DNA of 34,725 nucleotides, taken from the NCBI GenBank assembly GCA_964435635.1, contig CAYSZU010000006.1, forward strand, positions 1 through 34,725, read 5' to 3'. Both the position numbers and the translations under genes were made by a program. Under the pieces are notes generated by a model. It was not told the DNA's origin. It worked only from the letters and a program-made list of their open reading frames with translations, and searched no databases. Positions 16,842-26,442 of the stretch are shown one piece after another (position 1 is the first letter of the stretch; every line of letters begins with the position of its first letter). The DNA is from DAOOOU01 sp964435635 (GTDB lineage: Bacteria; Bacillota_I; Bacilli_A; RF39; UBA660).

Positions 16842-17773
16842 TTTAGTAAAAATAACTCTAATCCTAAATAGCCATCAATTTGACCAGTCTTATATTTATA
16901 ATCTAGTTCACCAAGTTCTTTTAGAATATTCAATAGTTCACTTTCTTGATATTTATATGTTGAAGTAAGTAATATATTCAGTTGCCAACTTTTTAGATTA
17001 AAAATTTTTGCCTCCAATTCGTGATTCTTTTCATGCCTTAATATTTTTAAGTTATATATATTACGAAAGTTTTTAGCTAAAGAAGTGCTGATGAGTGTTA
17101 TGTCAACTTTGTATAATTTAATAACCGCTAGCTTATCTAAAGCATCAATAATATTTCGATTACTAATGTCATTAATAAACTTATAGATATTGTTTTCTGT
17201 GCTCGTATAAATAATGTTTTTTAAATCCTCATTATTAACTACTTTTTTCTCCTCGTTTTCATAATATATATTTATTTTTTCTAATTCGTTAAATACTAAA
17301 TCATAATTATTTAATGAATTATTTATTAAATAATAAATAGCATCACGATTCATAATTATTTTATTAAGATTTAAATATTCCTCAACTTTGGCATATATTT
17401 GATTAACCTTATATTCTTGAAGGACTAAATACTTATATTTATCTTTTATGATTTTTATAATATCTGGGGCATTATCTTTTAGTTGATTATTTACAATAAA
17501 AATTAATACCGTTTGTTCATTAGGTGAATTTAAATAGCGCGTTAGAAGTGCTTGATCATCTTCGTTAATTTTATTAAATAAATACTCACTATTTCTAGCA
17601 ACAATAAACTTAAGGTCATTAAATAAAGAAAAAGTAGCTGCTTCTTCAATTAACTCATCTAATGAACTTTCACTCATATCAAAATTAATAATTATATCTT
17701 CAGAACTAATTATTTTGCTAATTTCTTCATTGATTTGTTTCGTACTGTTACTTTTAATAAGATATATGCTCAT
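16835..17773 (-). CDS. holA: DNA polymerase III delta subunit
   Basis: Clamp-loader subunit that opens the beta clamp. The 312-residue size and pattern fit HolA: N-terminal MSIYLIKSN, LDELIEEAATFSLFNDLKFI in the clamp-contact region, NEQTVLIFIVNN, the mid domain NDISNRNIIDALDKL, and the C-terminal helical domain LGELDYKYKTGQIDGYLGLE. Delta has no functional ATPase motif, as here. Start ATG has GAGGTGAAC upstream. In many Bacillota holA follows comEC, the order seen here. Confidence 0.93.
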   Translation of the reverse strand: MSIYLIKSNSTKQINEEISKIISSEDIIINFDMSESSLDELIEEAATFSLFNDLKFIVARNSEYLFNKINEDDQALLTRYLNSPNEQTVLIFIVNNQLKDNAPDIIKIIKDKYKYLVLQEYKVNQIYAKVEEYLNLNKIIMNRDAIYYLINNSLNNYDLVFNELEKINIYYENEEKKVVNNEDLKNIIYTSTENNIYKFINDISNRNIIDALDKLAVIKLYKVDITLISTSLAKNFRNIYNLKILRHEKNHELEAKIFNLKSWQLNILLTSTYKYQESELLNILKELGELDYKYKTGQIDGYLGLELFLLKL

Positions 17774-17793
17774 AATTTGTTCACCTCTTTTGA

Positions 17794-17821
17794 TTATAAC
17801 AAATTATTACTAGTCCGTAAA
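17794..17821 (-). promoter_or_regulatory. Promoter of holA
   Basis: Minus-strand TTTACG (17821-17816), 17 bases, TATAAT (17799-17794) preceded by an extended TGT. A 12-base perfect palindrome ATTGATATCAAT (17821-17832) touches the -35. Confidence 0.75.
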
Positions 17822-17833
17822 TTGATATCAATC

Positions 17834-19903
17834 TTATGGGGGATAGAAAGTTAGATGAATTCTTTGTTGGTTAATCGTAAATTGAATTGTTCCATTTGTT
17901 TGAGTATTGTATGTTGTTATTTTTAATTCGTTTAAGGTGGTAATTGTTTCTGGTGAGGGATGATTGAATCGATTATTTCTACCAGCACTAATAATTGCAT
18001 ATTCTGGTTCTAAAACGGAAAGAAAGAACTTATTACTACTCGTTTTAGAACCGTGATGGCCAACTTTAATAATATCAATTTCTAAATCATAGTTGTTTAT
18101 TATGTCTAGCTCTACTTGTTGGGAAATGTCGCCGGTAAAAAGTAGCTGCTGATCATAGATTTTTAAATAAGTTACAATACTATTATCATTCTCGTTATGA
18201 TAATCTTTACTATTTAGAGTTTGCAAATAATAAAGATCATTATTTAATGTAAGTTGTCCTTGCTTGGCAATTAATTTTGCTTCATTTTCATTTTTAGCTC
18301 CTTGATTAAGATATATATCAGATATATTTATTTTATTTAAATAATTAAAAATCTCCCCCATGTGATCTTGATCACCATGAGTTATGATTAATATATCAAT
18401 AGTTGTTATACCAATACTTTTTAAAAAAATAATAATATTATCGCTAAGGTTATAATTGTTTTTTGCTATTTGCCAACTTTCTTTTTGAAAAGACATTTTT
18501 CCTCCGGTATCAATCATAATAACCTTTTGACGATAAGGCGTAATAATTAATGCTGAATCTCCCTGGCCAACATCAAGAAAGTAAATATAGGCATTATTAT
18601 CAATTATATAACTATATTTAATTATTAATAAATAAACAAATATTAGGCCAAGTAAAAACCTTTTTTTAAAGCTAATAAATAAGAATAATAGCATATAATA
18701 AATTATAATATAATAATATTTATTAAATGGGACATTGATAATAAACCATTTTATTTCCGCAAGGAAGTTATTTATTACGGCGAGAATAATTACAAGGAAT
18801 TCTAAAATAATATTAAGAAAAGGCAGTATGACGATTAATATAGTAAGCGGATAGACAATGATTGTAATAATGGGGACAAAAATTATATTAGCAACAAACG
18901 TTATTATATTTACTGTATAAAAATTTGCTAAAGTAATTGGTAAACTAAAAATAGTAGCAACTAAAGTTGTTTTAAATAGTTTAAATATAAAAGGTCCCTT
19001 ACTAATAAAGTTTGATAAGATTAACAAACCAGCTACTGATATGACAGAAAACTGAAAACCAATATCATAAATAACAAAAGGATTAATAAAGATATTTACA
19101 ATAACAGTTAAGATTAAAATATTGATTGGTTTTATATGAAAATAATATAATCGGTTTATTGATGATAAAAAGAAAAAGATACCTGCTCTTAATAGGGATG
19201 CTGGAAAGGCCGTAATAAAACCATAAAGAAGTAAAAAAGTATTAATAATAAGACATTTTTTAAATTCGCTTCTTTTCTTCAGTAAAAATAATAAGATACC
19301 TGATAATAATGTAACGTGCATGCCTGATACGGCAAATAAATGAACAACCCCATTACTTTGTAATTTAGCATAGAAGTCTTGATCTAGTTCTTTTTTACTA
19401 CCTAAAATGAAAGTATATAAATAGCCCTTAGTTATTGTTTGGTTTTCTATTCTGTTAACAATAAAGTTTTTAATTAAATAGAACGGATTATTATTTTTAG
19501 TTACTTCTAAATTATCAATTGTTTGTTGGTAAAAGATTCCTTGATGGTAGAGGTATTGGCGATAGTTAAAAACATTTGGGATTGTATTATTGCTTGGAAT
19601 ATTTAACTCACCACTACTAGTTATGTTATAACCGTATTTTATTTTCTTTATTAAAGATTGTTTTTCCTGCTTAGTTTTTATTTTATATGTTGCTCTTATA
19701 TTTTCTTTGCTAGCAATCAAAATTTTTAATTGATCACCATCAAACTCATAATCTTTAATTATTCCTTTTATTTCATTAGTATCATCATCGTAGATACTAA
19801 CTCGAGTAATCATTTTTGTGCTTATTAAAGCAAAAGTAAGACTAAAAAGAAGAATAACTATATATAAATAGTTAGATAGTAATAAGTGCCTTAATTTGAG
19901 CAA
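17834..19903 (-). CDS. comEC: ComEC/Rec2 competence DNA channel
   Basis: Membrane channel for single-stranded DNA uptake. About 689 residues from TTG 19903, which has GGAGAGG six bases upstream; an in-frame ATG lies at 19930. N-terminal membrane helix plus OB-like domain, then the competence domain with VHLFAVSGMHVTLLSG and GFITAFPASLLRAGIFF among many membrane segments. A C-terminal metallo-beta-lactamase-like domain follows: FLDVGQGDSALI, DTGG, THGDQDHMGE, TGDI, VGHHGSKTS. Its metal-binding residues look complete. It overlaps comEA. Confidence 0.95.
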   Translation of the reverse strand: MLKLRHLLLSNYLYIVILLFSLTFALISTKMITRVSIYDDDTNEIKGIIKDYEFDGDQLKILIASKENIRATYKIKTKQEKQSLIKKIKYGYNITSSGELNIPSNNTIPNVFNYRQYLYHQGIFYQQTIDNLEVTKNNNPFYLIKNFIVNRIENQTITKGYLYTFILGSKKELDQDFYAKLQSNGVVHLFAVSGMHVTLLSGILLFLLKKRSEFKKCLIINTFLLLYGFITAFPASLLRAGIFFFLSSINRLYYFHIKPINILILTVIVNIFINPFVIYDIGFQFSVISVAGLLILSNFISKGPFIFKLFKTTLVATIFSLPITLANFYTVNIITFVANIIFVPIITIIVYPLTILIVILPFLNIILEFLVIILAVINNFLAEIKWFIINVPFNKYYYIIIYYMLLFLFISFKKRFLLGLIFVYLLIIKYSYIIDNNAYIYFLDVGQGDSALIITPYRQKVIMIDTGGKMSFQKESWQIAKNNYNLSDNIIIFLKSIGITTIDILIITHGDQDHMGEIFNYLNKINISDIYLNQGAKNENEAKLIAKQGQLTLNNDLYYLQTLNSKDYHNENDNSIVTYLKIYDQQLLFTGDISQQVELDIINNYDLEIDIIKVGHHGSKTSSNKFFLSVLEPEYAIISAGRNNRFNHPSPETITTLNELKITTYNTQTNGTIQFTINQQRIHLTFYPP

Positions 19904-20564
19904 AAATAGCCTCTCCGATTCCACTAACATTCATTATTTCTTCAATCTTAGTAAATAAACCCGTTTCATTACGATATTTAATGATACTAGTAGCCTTAGC
20001 TTCACCAATTCCTGGTAGAGTCATTAACGTAGTCAAATCGGCTTTATTAATTGAAATCAAAGTAGTAATTGCTTCATCCGCTTCATTATTTGAGGGTTCT
20101 AGAGGAGTTTCGGTTGGCTTATTTTCAATAATACTAGCCTCATCACAAGAAGATATAATTATTTCATTAGTTTGACAAATAGCCGTTGTTTCAAGCGCCC
20201 TAGTTAAATCTTTTTTATTAAATATTCTAATTACCATTTCATTACTAATTTGCTTACTTAAATTTATATTGGTTGTTGTTCCTTCGCTTTTTATTCCACC
20301 AGCCAAAGTAATTGCATCATTAATTATTTTTTGGCAAGGAATCTTATATACCCCAGGTTTTTTAACTGCACCCTTTATATCAACCATACATTCCGTGGTT
20401 GGTTCAGAAGCAATTGCTATTTCTTGTTTAACAAAATTAGTTTCTTTAACTACGTTGTCTGTTGGTTTTAATTGCCAACCTAAAAATATTGTTAAACTAC
20501 AAATAACAATTGAATAAATAAATAATCCTAAAAAGTAGTATTTATATTTTATAAAAAAATCCAT
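19872..20564 (-). CDS. comEA: ComEA-type DNA receptor
   Basis: Membrane-anchored dsDNA receptor for transformation. 230 residues from ATG 20564 (SD AGGTGAT). One membrane anchor (about 9-30), an SLBB domain (VDIKGAVKKPGVYKI ... INDAITLAGGI), a linker rich in Glu/Pro/Thr, and a C-terminal double helix-hairpin-helix: SINKADLTTLMTLPGIGEAK and EEIMNVSGIGEAI. Five cysteines sit in the extracytoplasmic part. The 3' end overlaps comEC, so expression is coupled. A TATAAT at 20585-20580 may be its -10. Confidence 0.95.
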   Translation of the reverse strand: MDFFIKYKYYFLGLFIYSIVICSLTIFLGWQLKPTDNVVKETNFVKQEIAIASEPTTECMVDIKGAVKKPGVYKIPCQKIINDAITLAGGIKSEGTTTNINLSKQISNEMVIRIFNKKDLTRALETTAICQTNEIIISSCDEASIIENKPTETPLEPSNNEADEAITTLISINKADLTTLMTLPGIGEAKATSIIKYRNETGLFTKIEEIMNVSGIGEAIFAQIKALITI

Positions 20565-20609
20565 TCTCATCACCTACTAATTATATAAATGATTTTAATG
20601 GCTTTTCTT

Positions 20610-21767
20610 TTAAATATTTTTAATTTCGTTTTTATTTTTAATTATATTGTTTTCAATATTTATCCTTTGAATAATAAATAATAAAGCAATAATATTCATA
20701 TTAAAACTGCCACCATAACTTAAAAATGGTAGTGGCACACCAGTTAAAGGAATTAAGCCTAGAACACCTAAGAGATTAATAAAGATATGGCTAATAAATA
20801 ACAAAAATATTCCGTAAGCAATAATAGAATTCTGTAAGTTGCTAGTACTTTTTGCAACATATAAAATGCGATATAATAAAAAGGAATAGCATAACAAGAC
20901 AAAAACGCCAATTATTAAGCCTAGTTCTTCAATAATAATGGGAAAAATAAAGTCGGTATGGGCTTCAGGTAAATATAAATACTTTTGGGTTGAATCACCA
21001 AGCCCAAGCCCAAAGAAACCGCCGTTATTGATTGCTATATAACTATTACATACTTGATAGCCAGTATCACTTTGATATCTTGAACAAGGATTTTGAAAGG
21101 TTAATCGTTTTAGTTGGTTTTCATCAAAAATATTTTTACCAAAAAGTCCAAATGCAACTACTAAAATAATAACACCAGCAGCGATAAATTTATAACTTTG
21201 GGTTTTAATTTTTGGTGCCATAGGAACTGCTAGATATAATAGACCGGCAATTCCGGCGATAATTACTGCTCCACCAAAATCTGGTTGTCGGGCAATTAGA
21301 AAAGCCATCAACCCACCCCATCCTAAAGGGACAAGATATTCGGCGAATTTTGGTGAAGCTTTTTTTGATAATTTATAATAATATACTCCTGAAAAAATAA
21401 TAAATATTGATTTAGCAAGTTCAGCCGGTTGAAAATTAATAATCCCAAAATTATACCAACTTTGGGACCCATTCACGATAACTCCATAACTAAAAACGAA
21501 GATTAAAGACAAAACAGCTGCACCCATGGCAATATTAGTAAGAACTTTATATACTTTAGTTGGAACATTTATAATAAAAATAAAACCAATCACAAAGGCT
21601 CCTACGACCGCCCCTAATTGTTTAACAAAAAAATGGGAGGAAGCTGTATCATTTCTTAAAACGGCAGCTACCGAGGAAGCAGAAAAAATCATTAATAAAC
21701 CAAATCCTGAAAAAGCAATCATTAAAATTAATAACCAAAGATCCATTTTACCAATTGTCTTTTTCAT
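20610..21767 (-). CDS. ftsW: FtsW/RodA/SpoVE-family peptidoglycan polymerase
   Basis: SEDS glycosyltransferase. 385 residues from ATG 21767, with AGGTGAT four bases upstream, so the longer frame is rejected. About ten membrane segments. Signatures: GLLMIFSASS, QPDFGGA, GLGLGDSTQKYLYLPEAHTD, FIFPIIIEELGL with the catalytic-cavity residues, and VPLPFLSYGGS near the C-terminus. EAHTDFIF favours FtsW/SpoVE over RodA. It implies a peptidoglycan wall, so this is not a wall-less mollicute. Confidence 0.93.
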   Translation of the reverse strand: MKKTIGKMDLWLLILMIAFSGFGLLMIFSASSVAAVLRNDTASSHFFVKQLGAVVGAFVIGFIFIINVPTKVYKVLTNIAMGAAVLSLIFVFSYGVIVNGSQSWYNFGIINFQPAELAKSIFIIFSGVYYYKLSKKASPKFAEYLVPLGWGGLMAFLIARQPDFGGAVIIAGIAGLLYLAVPMAPKIKTQSYKFIAAGVIILVVAFGLFGKNIFDENQLKRLTFQNPCSRYQSDTGYQVCNSYIAINNGGFFGLGLGDSTQKYLYLPEAHTDFIFPIIIEELGLIIGVFVLLCYSFLLYRILYVAKSTSNLQNSIIAYGIFLLFISHIFINLLGVLGLIPLTGVPLPFLSYGGSFNMNIIALLFIIQRINIENNIIKNKNEIKNI

Positions 21768-21906
21768 GATATCACCTATTTTTATCATAACATAAGATTA
21801 GTTATTTAACGCTTTTTGTCTTAATTACAGGTTGTTTTTTTCTAATATAATGTAAACTAAATATAAACTTTACTAATATTTAGATAGTTGATTTTAGTCT
21901 TGATTA

Positions 21907-21935
21907 TAGACTTTAGAACATTTTTTTGGTAAAAT
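21907..21935 (+). promoter_or_regulatory. Promoter of def
   Basis: TAGACT (21907-21912), 17 bases, TAAAAT (21930-21935) with extended TGG. The def ribosome site CGGAGG follows at about 21946-21951. Confidence 0.55.
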
Positions 21936-21959
21936 ACTAATGAATCGGAGGTAATATAT

Positions 21960-22511
21960 ATGAAATTACCAAAATTAAATATTTTAGATGAAAAAAATAA
22001 AAAACTAAGAATAACGAGTCAACCCGTTATTTTTCCGCTTGCTAAGGAAGATATAAAAACTATTAATGATATTGAAAAATATTTAAAAATGAGTCAAATT
22101 GAAAACCTACGTGAAAAATATGATTTAAGAGCTGGAATGGGTTTAGCGTTTATTCAATTAGGTATACCAAAAAGAATATTTGTGGTTGTTTATGAAGAAG
22201 CGGATGGTACATTTACCAACTATGTAGTTATTAATCCAAAAATTGTTACTTCTAGTGAAGAATTAATATATGTTGGCGAAGGCGAAGGTTGTTTAAGTGT
22301 TAATCGACCAACAGTTGGAATTGTTCCTCGCCATGCTCGTATTACTATTGAAGCTTATGATGTTAATGCTAATAAGTATACCTTAAGGGTAAGAGAAGAA
22401 TTAGCGGTGGCTTTTCAGCATGAGATTGATCATCTTAATGGAATTTTATTTACTGATAAAATTGATGATAAAATGCCAATGAAAAATCGTGAATTAATGA
22501 GGGAAATATAA
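21960..22511 (+). CDS. def: Peptide deformylase
   Basis: Removes the N-formyl group from nascent proteins. 183 residues with the three motifs: GMGLAFIQLG (usual G.GLAAPQ; the glutamine is kept but A-P is F-I), EGEGCLSV with the metal Cys, and QHEIDHLNG with the HExxH pair. Length and the insert before motif 2 suit the Gram-positive type 2 group. Monocistronic with its own promoter and terminator. Confidence 0.96.
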   Translation: MKLPKLNILDEKNKKLRITSQPVIFPLAKEDIKTINDIEKYLKMSQIENLREKYDLRAGMGLAFIQLGIPKRIFVVVYEEADGTFTNYVVINPKIVTSSEELIYVGEGEGCLSVNRPTVGIVPRHARITIEAYDVNANKYTLRVREELAVAFQHEIDHLNGILFTDKIDDKMPMKNRELMREI

Positions 22512-22530
22512 AAAGAGCAAGGCTCTTTTT
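22510..22530. terminator. Bidirectional terminator, def / smc
   Basis: AAAAAGAGC-aag-GCTCTTTTT, symmetric; overlaps the stop region of both convergent genes. Confidence 0.88.
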
Positions 22531-25468
22531 AATTTTCTAGTTTAACGCTAACTAATTTACTAACGCCGCTTTCTTGCATTGTTATACCATATAATATATC
22601 AGCATATTCCATTGTCTTTTTTTTGTGGGTAATAATAATAAACTGATTACTACTTTTATATTCTAATAAGTAGTCGCCAAACGTTGCAACATTAACATCA
22701 TCTAAGGCCGCTTCAACTTCATCTAAAACACAAAATGGAGCTGGTTTTATAATTAGAATTGAAAATAATAATGCCATCGCGGTTAAAGTTTTTTCACCAT
22801 TTGATAATAAAGCAATTGAATTTAACTTCTTACCTGGTGGTTCAGCAATAATATCTATGCCTGTTTCAAGAATGTTTTCAGGATTAGTAAGTTTAAGAAT
22901 TCCTTTACCACCTTTAAAAAGTTTTTTAAAAGTTATTTGAAATTGCTCACTAACTTTATTAAATGAATTTAAGAACTTATCCTTCATAATTTCATCCATT
23001 TCTGCTATTATCTCATTTAAAGTTAGAATTGCCTTGTTTAAATCTTCTTTTTGGGTAGTTAGGAAATTATAACGTTTACTTATTCTTTCGTATTCAGCAA
23101 TAGACCCTAAATTAACATTACCAAGTTGTTTAATCTCGTTTTTATATTTATTAACTGTTTCTCTAGCAAGATCACTACTAATTTCTAAATGATAGTTATT
23201 TTGGGCTTTTTCATAAGTAATACTATAATCTTCATTCAAGGATAATAATAAATTATCAAGTTTAACTTCGAAACGACCGATTTTTACTTCAAGATTCTTC
23301 TGTTCATTTAATAGACGGTTATAATCGATATTATAATTGCGATATTTCTTTTCTAAATCATTAAGTTCGTTATTATAATCGTTTTTCTGTTGTTTAAGAT
23401 AACTAAGTTCTTTTTCTTTTTGTTGTTTTTCACTAACTTTATGATAATAATCATCGATAATCTTAGCCACATCTTTTTCTATTTTGTTATTCTTTACTCC
23501 TTGAGTACCACTTATTTCATTAACTATCTCTTGATGTTTAATAACAATTTCTTTTCTTAAAAGATTTTTCTGAGCAATCTTTTCAGTTAGAATAATTATT
23601 TCTTTATTAATATTTTCTTCAGTTTGATGCGCTTGATTGATATTATTAATTAAAGATTCTAATTCTTTGGTTCCAGCTATTTCTTCCGAATCAAGATTTT
23701 TCAATTCTTTTTCAAGTCTTTCTAACTCAAACTTTTGACTAATTAAACTGCTATTTTTTTTATGATTACCACCAGTAATAGCCCCACCAGAATATTGGAT
23801 TTCGCCATCAAGGGTAACTATTCGATATTTATAATTGATTAAACGACCGATTTTATTCATCGTCTCTATTTGATCAACTACTATTACATTACCTACTTGA
23901 TTTAAAATAATCGGTTTATATTTCGGCTCATAGTTAACTAAATCACCTAAAATACCAATATAACCATTTTCATTTTTGATTAAGTTTAATGTTTCTTGAT
24001 CTATATATCTTGGTTTAATGATATTCAGCGGAAAAAAAGTAGCCCGACCTAAATTATTATCTTTTAAATATTCAATAGCTTTTTTAGTTGCGGCTTCATT
24101 TTCAACTACAATAGTACTAGCGTTGGCTCCTAGCGATGTTTCTAGGGCAACAGTATAATCTTCACTAACCGTAATTAATTTCGCTAAATAGCCACAAATC
24201 CCATTTAAACGAGGATTACTTATAATGCTTTTTACGGCTGATGGAATTAAAGAATCGGTTTCAATATTATTCTTTTTAATTTCTATTTGGTTAGCTAGAT
24301 TACTTTTTTCTTTATTTAAACTAAATAGCTTTGTTTTTAGTTGATTTAGTTTCACTTGATGATGGACATTTGCTTCGTTTTTTTCGGCTAGTTTCATTTG
24401 CTGATTTTTTAGTTCATCATTAAGTTTTTGAAGATCTAAATCATAACTTTTAATATTATTAGCTACTTGTAATTCTTGTTCGTGAAGATAAATAATATTA
24501 CTCTGTAATTTATGATCATCATATTCATATTTCTGTCGTTCAATATTTATTTGTTTTTTGGTAGCTAAATCAACTAACTGAGCATCAATATCAACTAGGG
24601 CCTCATTTATTTTAGTAAGGGCTTCATCATTTTTAAGAATTGCCAATCTAACCTTTTCAATTTCTGAGTTATCACTATTATTAGAGTTACTAATTTTTAA
24701 TAAATCTTCATTAACTTCTTTTAATAAGGTTTGATTTTGCTGATATTCATTATTAAAAAAAGTTATATCATTAACAATTAAAGCAATTTCAATATTTTCT
24801 AATTTAGTCTTTATTTCTAGGTAACGAGTTGCAAGTATGCTTTGTTCTTTCAAAGGTTCAACTGAATCTTTTAATTCATTAATTAATAGTTCGACTTTAT
24901 CAAGATTGTCCCTAGTTTTAAGTAGTTTTTTTAGACTTTCTTCTTTTCTTTTTTTATATTTTAAGACCCCAGCTGCTTCTTCAAATATAACCCGACGATC
25001 TTCTGGTTTACTATTTATTACATCAGCAATTGAGCCTTGTGAAATAATATTAAAAGATTCTTTACTAGCTCCACTATCAATAAATAAATCTGTAATATCT
25101 TTTAATCGAACTTTAGAATTATTTAAATAGTATTCTGTTTCACCAGAATTATAAACGACTCTTTTAACTTCTATTTCACTAAAATCACTATTAAGATAAT
25201 GGTCACTATTATTAAAAGTCAAAGCAACAACTGCCCTATTTTGGGCAGAACGACTATTACTGCCGGTAAAAATTACATCAGTCATCGAACTGCTACCTCG
25301 TAAAGATTTGATTGATTGTTCGCCTAAAACCCAACGAATGGCATCTACAATGTTGCTTTTTCCTGACCCATTTGGCCCTACAATACAGGTTATGCCTTTT
25401 TCAACATCAATATTTGTTTTATCGGCAAAAGATTTAAAACCATAGGCGTAAATATTCTTAAGATACAA
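22529..25468 (-). CDS. smc: Chromosome segregation protein SMC, short form
   Basis: Condensin ATPase. The likely start is TTG 25468 (MYLKNIYAYGFKSFADK; AGGTG six bases upstream), giving 979 residues; GTG 25477 is the alternative. Walker A GPNGSGKSN near the start, then coiled coil. The hinge lies about 410-540 (NPRLNGICGYLAKL ... LDGEIQYSGGAITGG), followed by a second coiled coil and a C-terminal head with the signature and Walker B CVLDEVEAALDD. The signature reads LLSNGEKTLTA instead of LSGGE. It is about 200 residues shorter than Bacillus SMC, lost from the coiled coils. Overlaps rnc by 11 bases. Confidence 0.95.
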   Translation of the reverse strand: MYLKNIYAYGFKSFADKTNIDVEKGITCIVGPNGSGKSNIVDAIRWVLGEQSIKSLRGSSSMTDVIFTGSNSRSAQNRAVVALTFNNSDHYLNSDFSEIEVKRVVYNSGETEYYLNNSKVRLKDITDLFIDSGASKESFNIISQGSIADVINSKPEDRRVIFEEAAGVLKYKKRKEESLKKLLKTRDNLDKVELLINELKDSVEPLKEQSILATRYLEIKTKLENIEIALIVNDITFFNNEYQQNQTLLKEVNEDLLKISNSNNSDNSEIEKVRLAILKNDEALTKINEALVDIDAQLVDLATKKQINIERQKYEYDDHKLQSNIIYLHEQELQVANNIKSYDLDLQKLNDELKNQQMKLAEKNEANVHHQVKLNQLKTKLFSLNKEKSNLANQIEIKKNNIETDSLIPSAVKSIISNPRLNGICGYLAKLITVSEDYTVALETSLGANASTIVVENEAATKKAIEYLKDNNLGRATFFPLNIIKPRYIDQETLNLIKNENGYIGILGDLVNYEPKYKPIILNQVGNVIVVDQIETMNKIGRLINYKYRIVTLDGEIQYSGGAITGGNHKKNSSLISQKFELERLEKELKNLDSEEIAGTKELESLINNINQAHQTEENINKEIIILTEKIAQKNLLRKEIVIKHQEIVNEISGTQGVKNNKIEKDVAKIIDDYYHKVSEKQQKEKELSYLKQQKNDYNNELNDLEKKYRNYNIDYNRLLNEQKNLEVKIGRFEVKLDNLLLSLNEDYSITYEKAQNNYHLEISSDLARETVNKYKNEIKQLGNVNLGSIAEYERISKRYNFLTTQKEDLNKAILTLNEIIAEMDEIMKDKFLNSFNKVSEQFQITFKKLFKGGKGILKLTNPENILETGIDIIAEPPGKKLNSIALLSNGEKTLTAMALLFSILIIKPAPFCVLDEVEAALDDVNVATFGDYLLEYKSSNQFIIITHKKKTMEYADILYGITMQESGVSKLVSVKLEN

Positions 25469-26126
25469 TTTTTTCACCTACTTTTGCTTGTTTTTGATAT
25501 GCATTAAAGGCCGCATTTTGCTCTGCTTCTTTTTTGCTTTTGCCTTGACCAACACCAAATTTAATATCACCAACTAGGACCTCAACTTCAAATATTTTCT
25601 TATGAGAAGGGCCAGTTTCTTTAATTACGCGATACTCAAGTGATTTTTTTGTTGTTTGAACAAGTTCTTGTAACATTGATTTATAATCATCAAGAAAAAC
25701 TGTATTATTTTTAATATATGGCACGATAATTGCATTAATAATTTTTTTAACACAGTTTATACCTTGATCAAGATAAATCGCTCCCATTGTGCTTTCAAAG
25801 ATATCTGCTACAATTGTATCATTAACATTAGCTTGTTGACCTTTGCCTACTCTAATATAGGGGATAAGGCCTAAATCGTTTGAATATTGAGCCAAGGCAT
25901 GCTCACAAACAAATGAGGCTCTTTTTTTACTCATATCACCTTCACTTAAATCGGTATTACGATAAAAATACTCACTAATAATAACTTGCAAAACAGCATC
26001 GCCTAAAAATTCAAGTCGTTCATAATCATGATCATCATGTTCGTTTGAATATGATGAATGAGTAAGTCCCATCATTATTAAATTTTCGTCATTAATTTTA
26101 ATATTAAATTTATCAAGAAACTTCAT
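25458..26126 (-). CDS. rnc: Ribonuclease III
   Basis: Double-strand-specific RNA endonuclease for rRNA and mRNA processing. 222 residues: N-terminal nuclease domain with ERLEFLGDAVLQ and DIFESTMGAIYLDQG holding the metal-binding acidic residues, then the C-terminal dsRNA-binding domain ending with GKSKKEAEQNAAFNAY. SD AGGTGAT before the ATG. First gene of rnc-smc. Confidence 0.96.
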   Translation of the reverse strand: MKFLDKFNIKINDENLIMMGLTHSSYSNEHDDHDYERLEFLGDAVLQVIISEYFYRNTDLSEGDMSKKRASFVCEHALAQYSNDLGLIPYIRVGKGQQANVNDTIVADIFESTMGAIYLDQGINCVKKIINAIIVPYIKNNTVFLDDYKSMLQELVQTTKKSLEYRVIKETGPSHKKIFEVEVLVGDIKFGVGQGKSKKEAEQNAAFNAYQKQAKVGEKIVS

Positions 26127-26142
26127 ATAATCACCTTAAGCC

Positions 26143-26151
26143 ATTATATCA
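26143..26151 (-). promoter_or_regulatory. Extended -10 promoter of rnc-smc
   Basis: Minus-strand TGATATAAT, 16 bases before the rnc start; only a weak -35. Divergent from the yidD promoter. Confidence 0.6.
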
Positions 26152-26178
26152 AATTATCAAATAAAATGGAAAACATAT

Positions 26179-26207
26179 TTTACAATTAGTTAAAAGTATA
26201 GTAAAAT
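26179..26207 (+). promoter_or_regulatory. Promoter of yidD and the ZnuA-like lipoprotein
   Basis: TTTACA (26179-26184), 17 bases, TAAAAT (26202-26207). The start point would be at about 26214, right at the ribosome site GGTGAT, so the mRNA is nearly leaderless. Confidence 0.75.
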
Positions 26208-26222
26208 GACATTGGTGATAAT

Positions 26223-26441
26223 ATGAAATATGGGCTGATAAAAATAATTAGATTCTATCAAATAATGCCAAGTTTAAGTCATAATTTATGTCGGTTTAGC
26301 CCGACTTGTTCGGAGTATACAATTCTTTGCCTAGAAAAGTTTGGTGTTATAAAAGGTCTTAAATTAGGGGCTAAAAGGATTTTAAAATGTCGCCCTGGAG
26401 GAAAGTTTGGTTATGATCCAGTTCCTAATGAGGAGGTTTAA
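26223..26441 (+). CDS. yidD: YidD-type membrane protein insertion factor
   Basis: 72 residues with the family core IRFYQIMPSLSHNLCRFSPTCSEYTI, split here as IRFYQIM and CRFSPTCSEYT, then GLKLGAKRILKCRPGGKFGYDPVP. YidD helps YidC insert membrane proteins. It is usually beside rnpA-yidC; here it stands alone upstream of a lipoprotein gene, one base from its start. Confidence 0.95.
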   Translation: MKYGLIKIIRFYQIMPSLSHNLCRFSPTCSEYTILCLEKFGVIKGLKLGAKRILKCRPGGKFGYDPVPNEEV

Positions 26442-26442
26442 A

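Noticed and set aside
24837..25130. 97-codon plus-strand open frame inside smc
   Set aside because: Shadow frame of the smc head/coil region with no SD or family features; the same holds for the other antisense frames over hisS, comEA, ftsW and the radical SAM gene.
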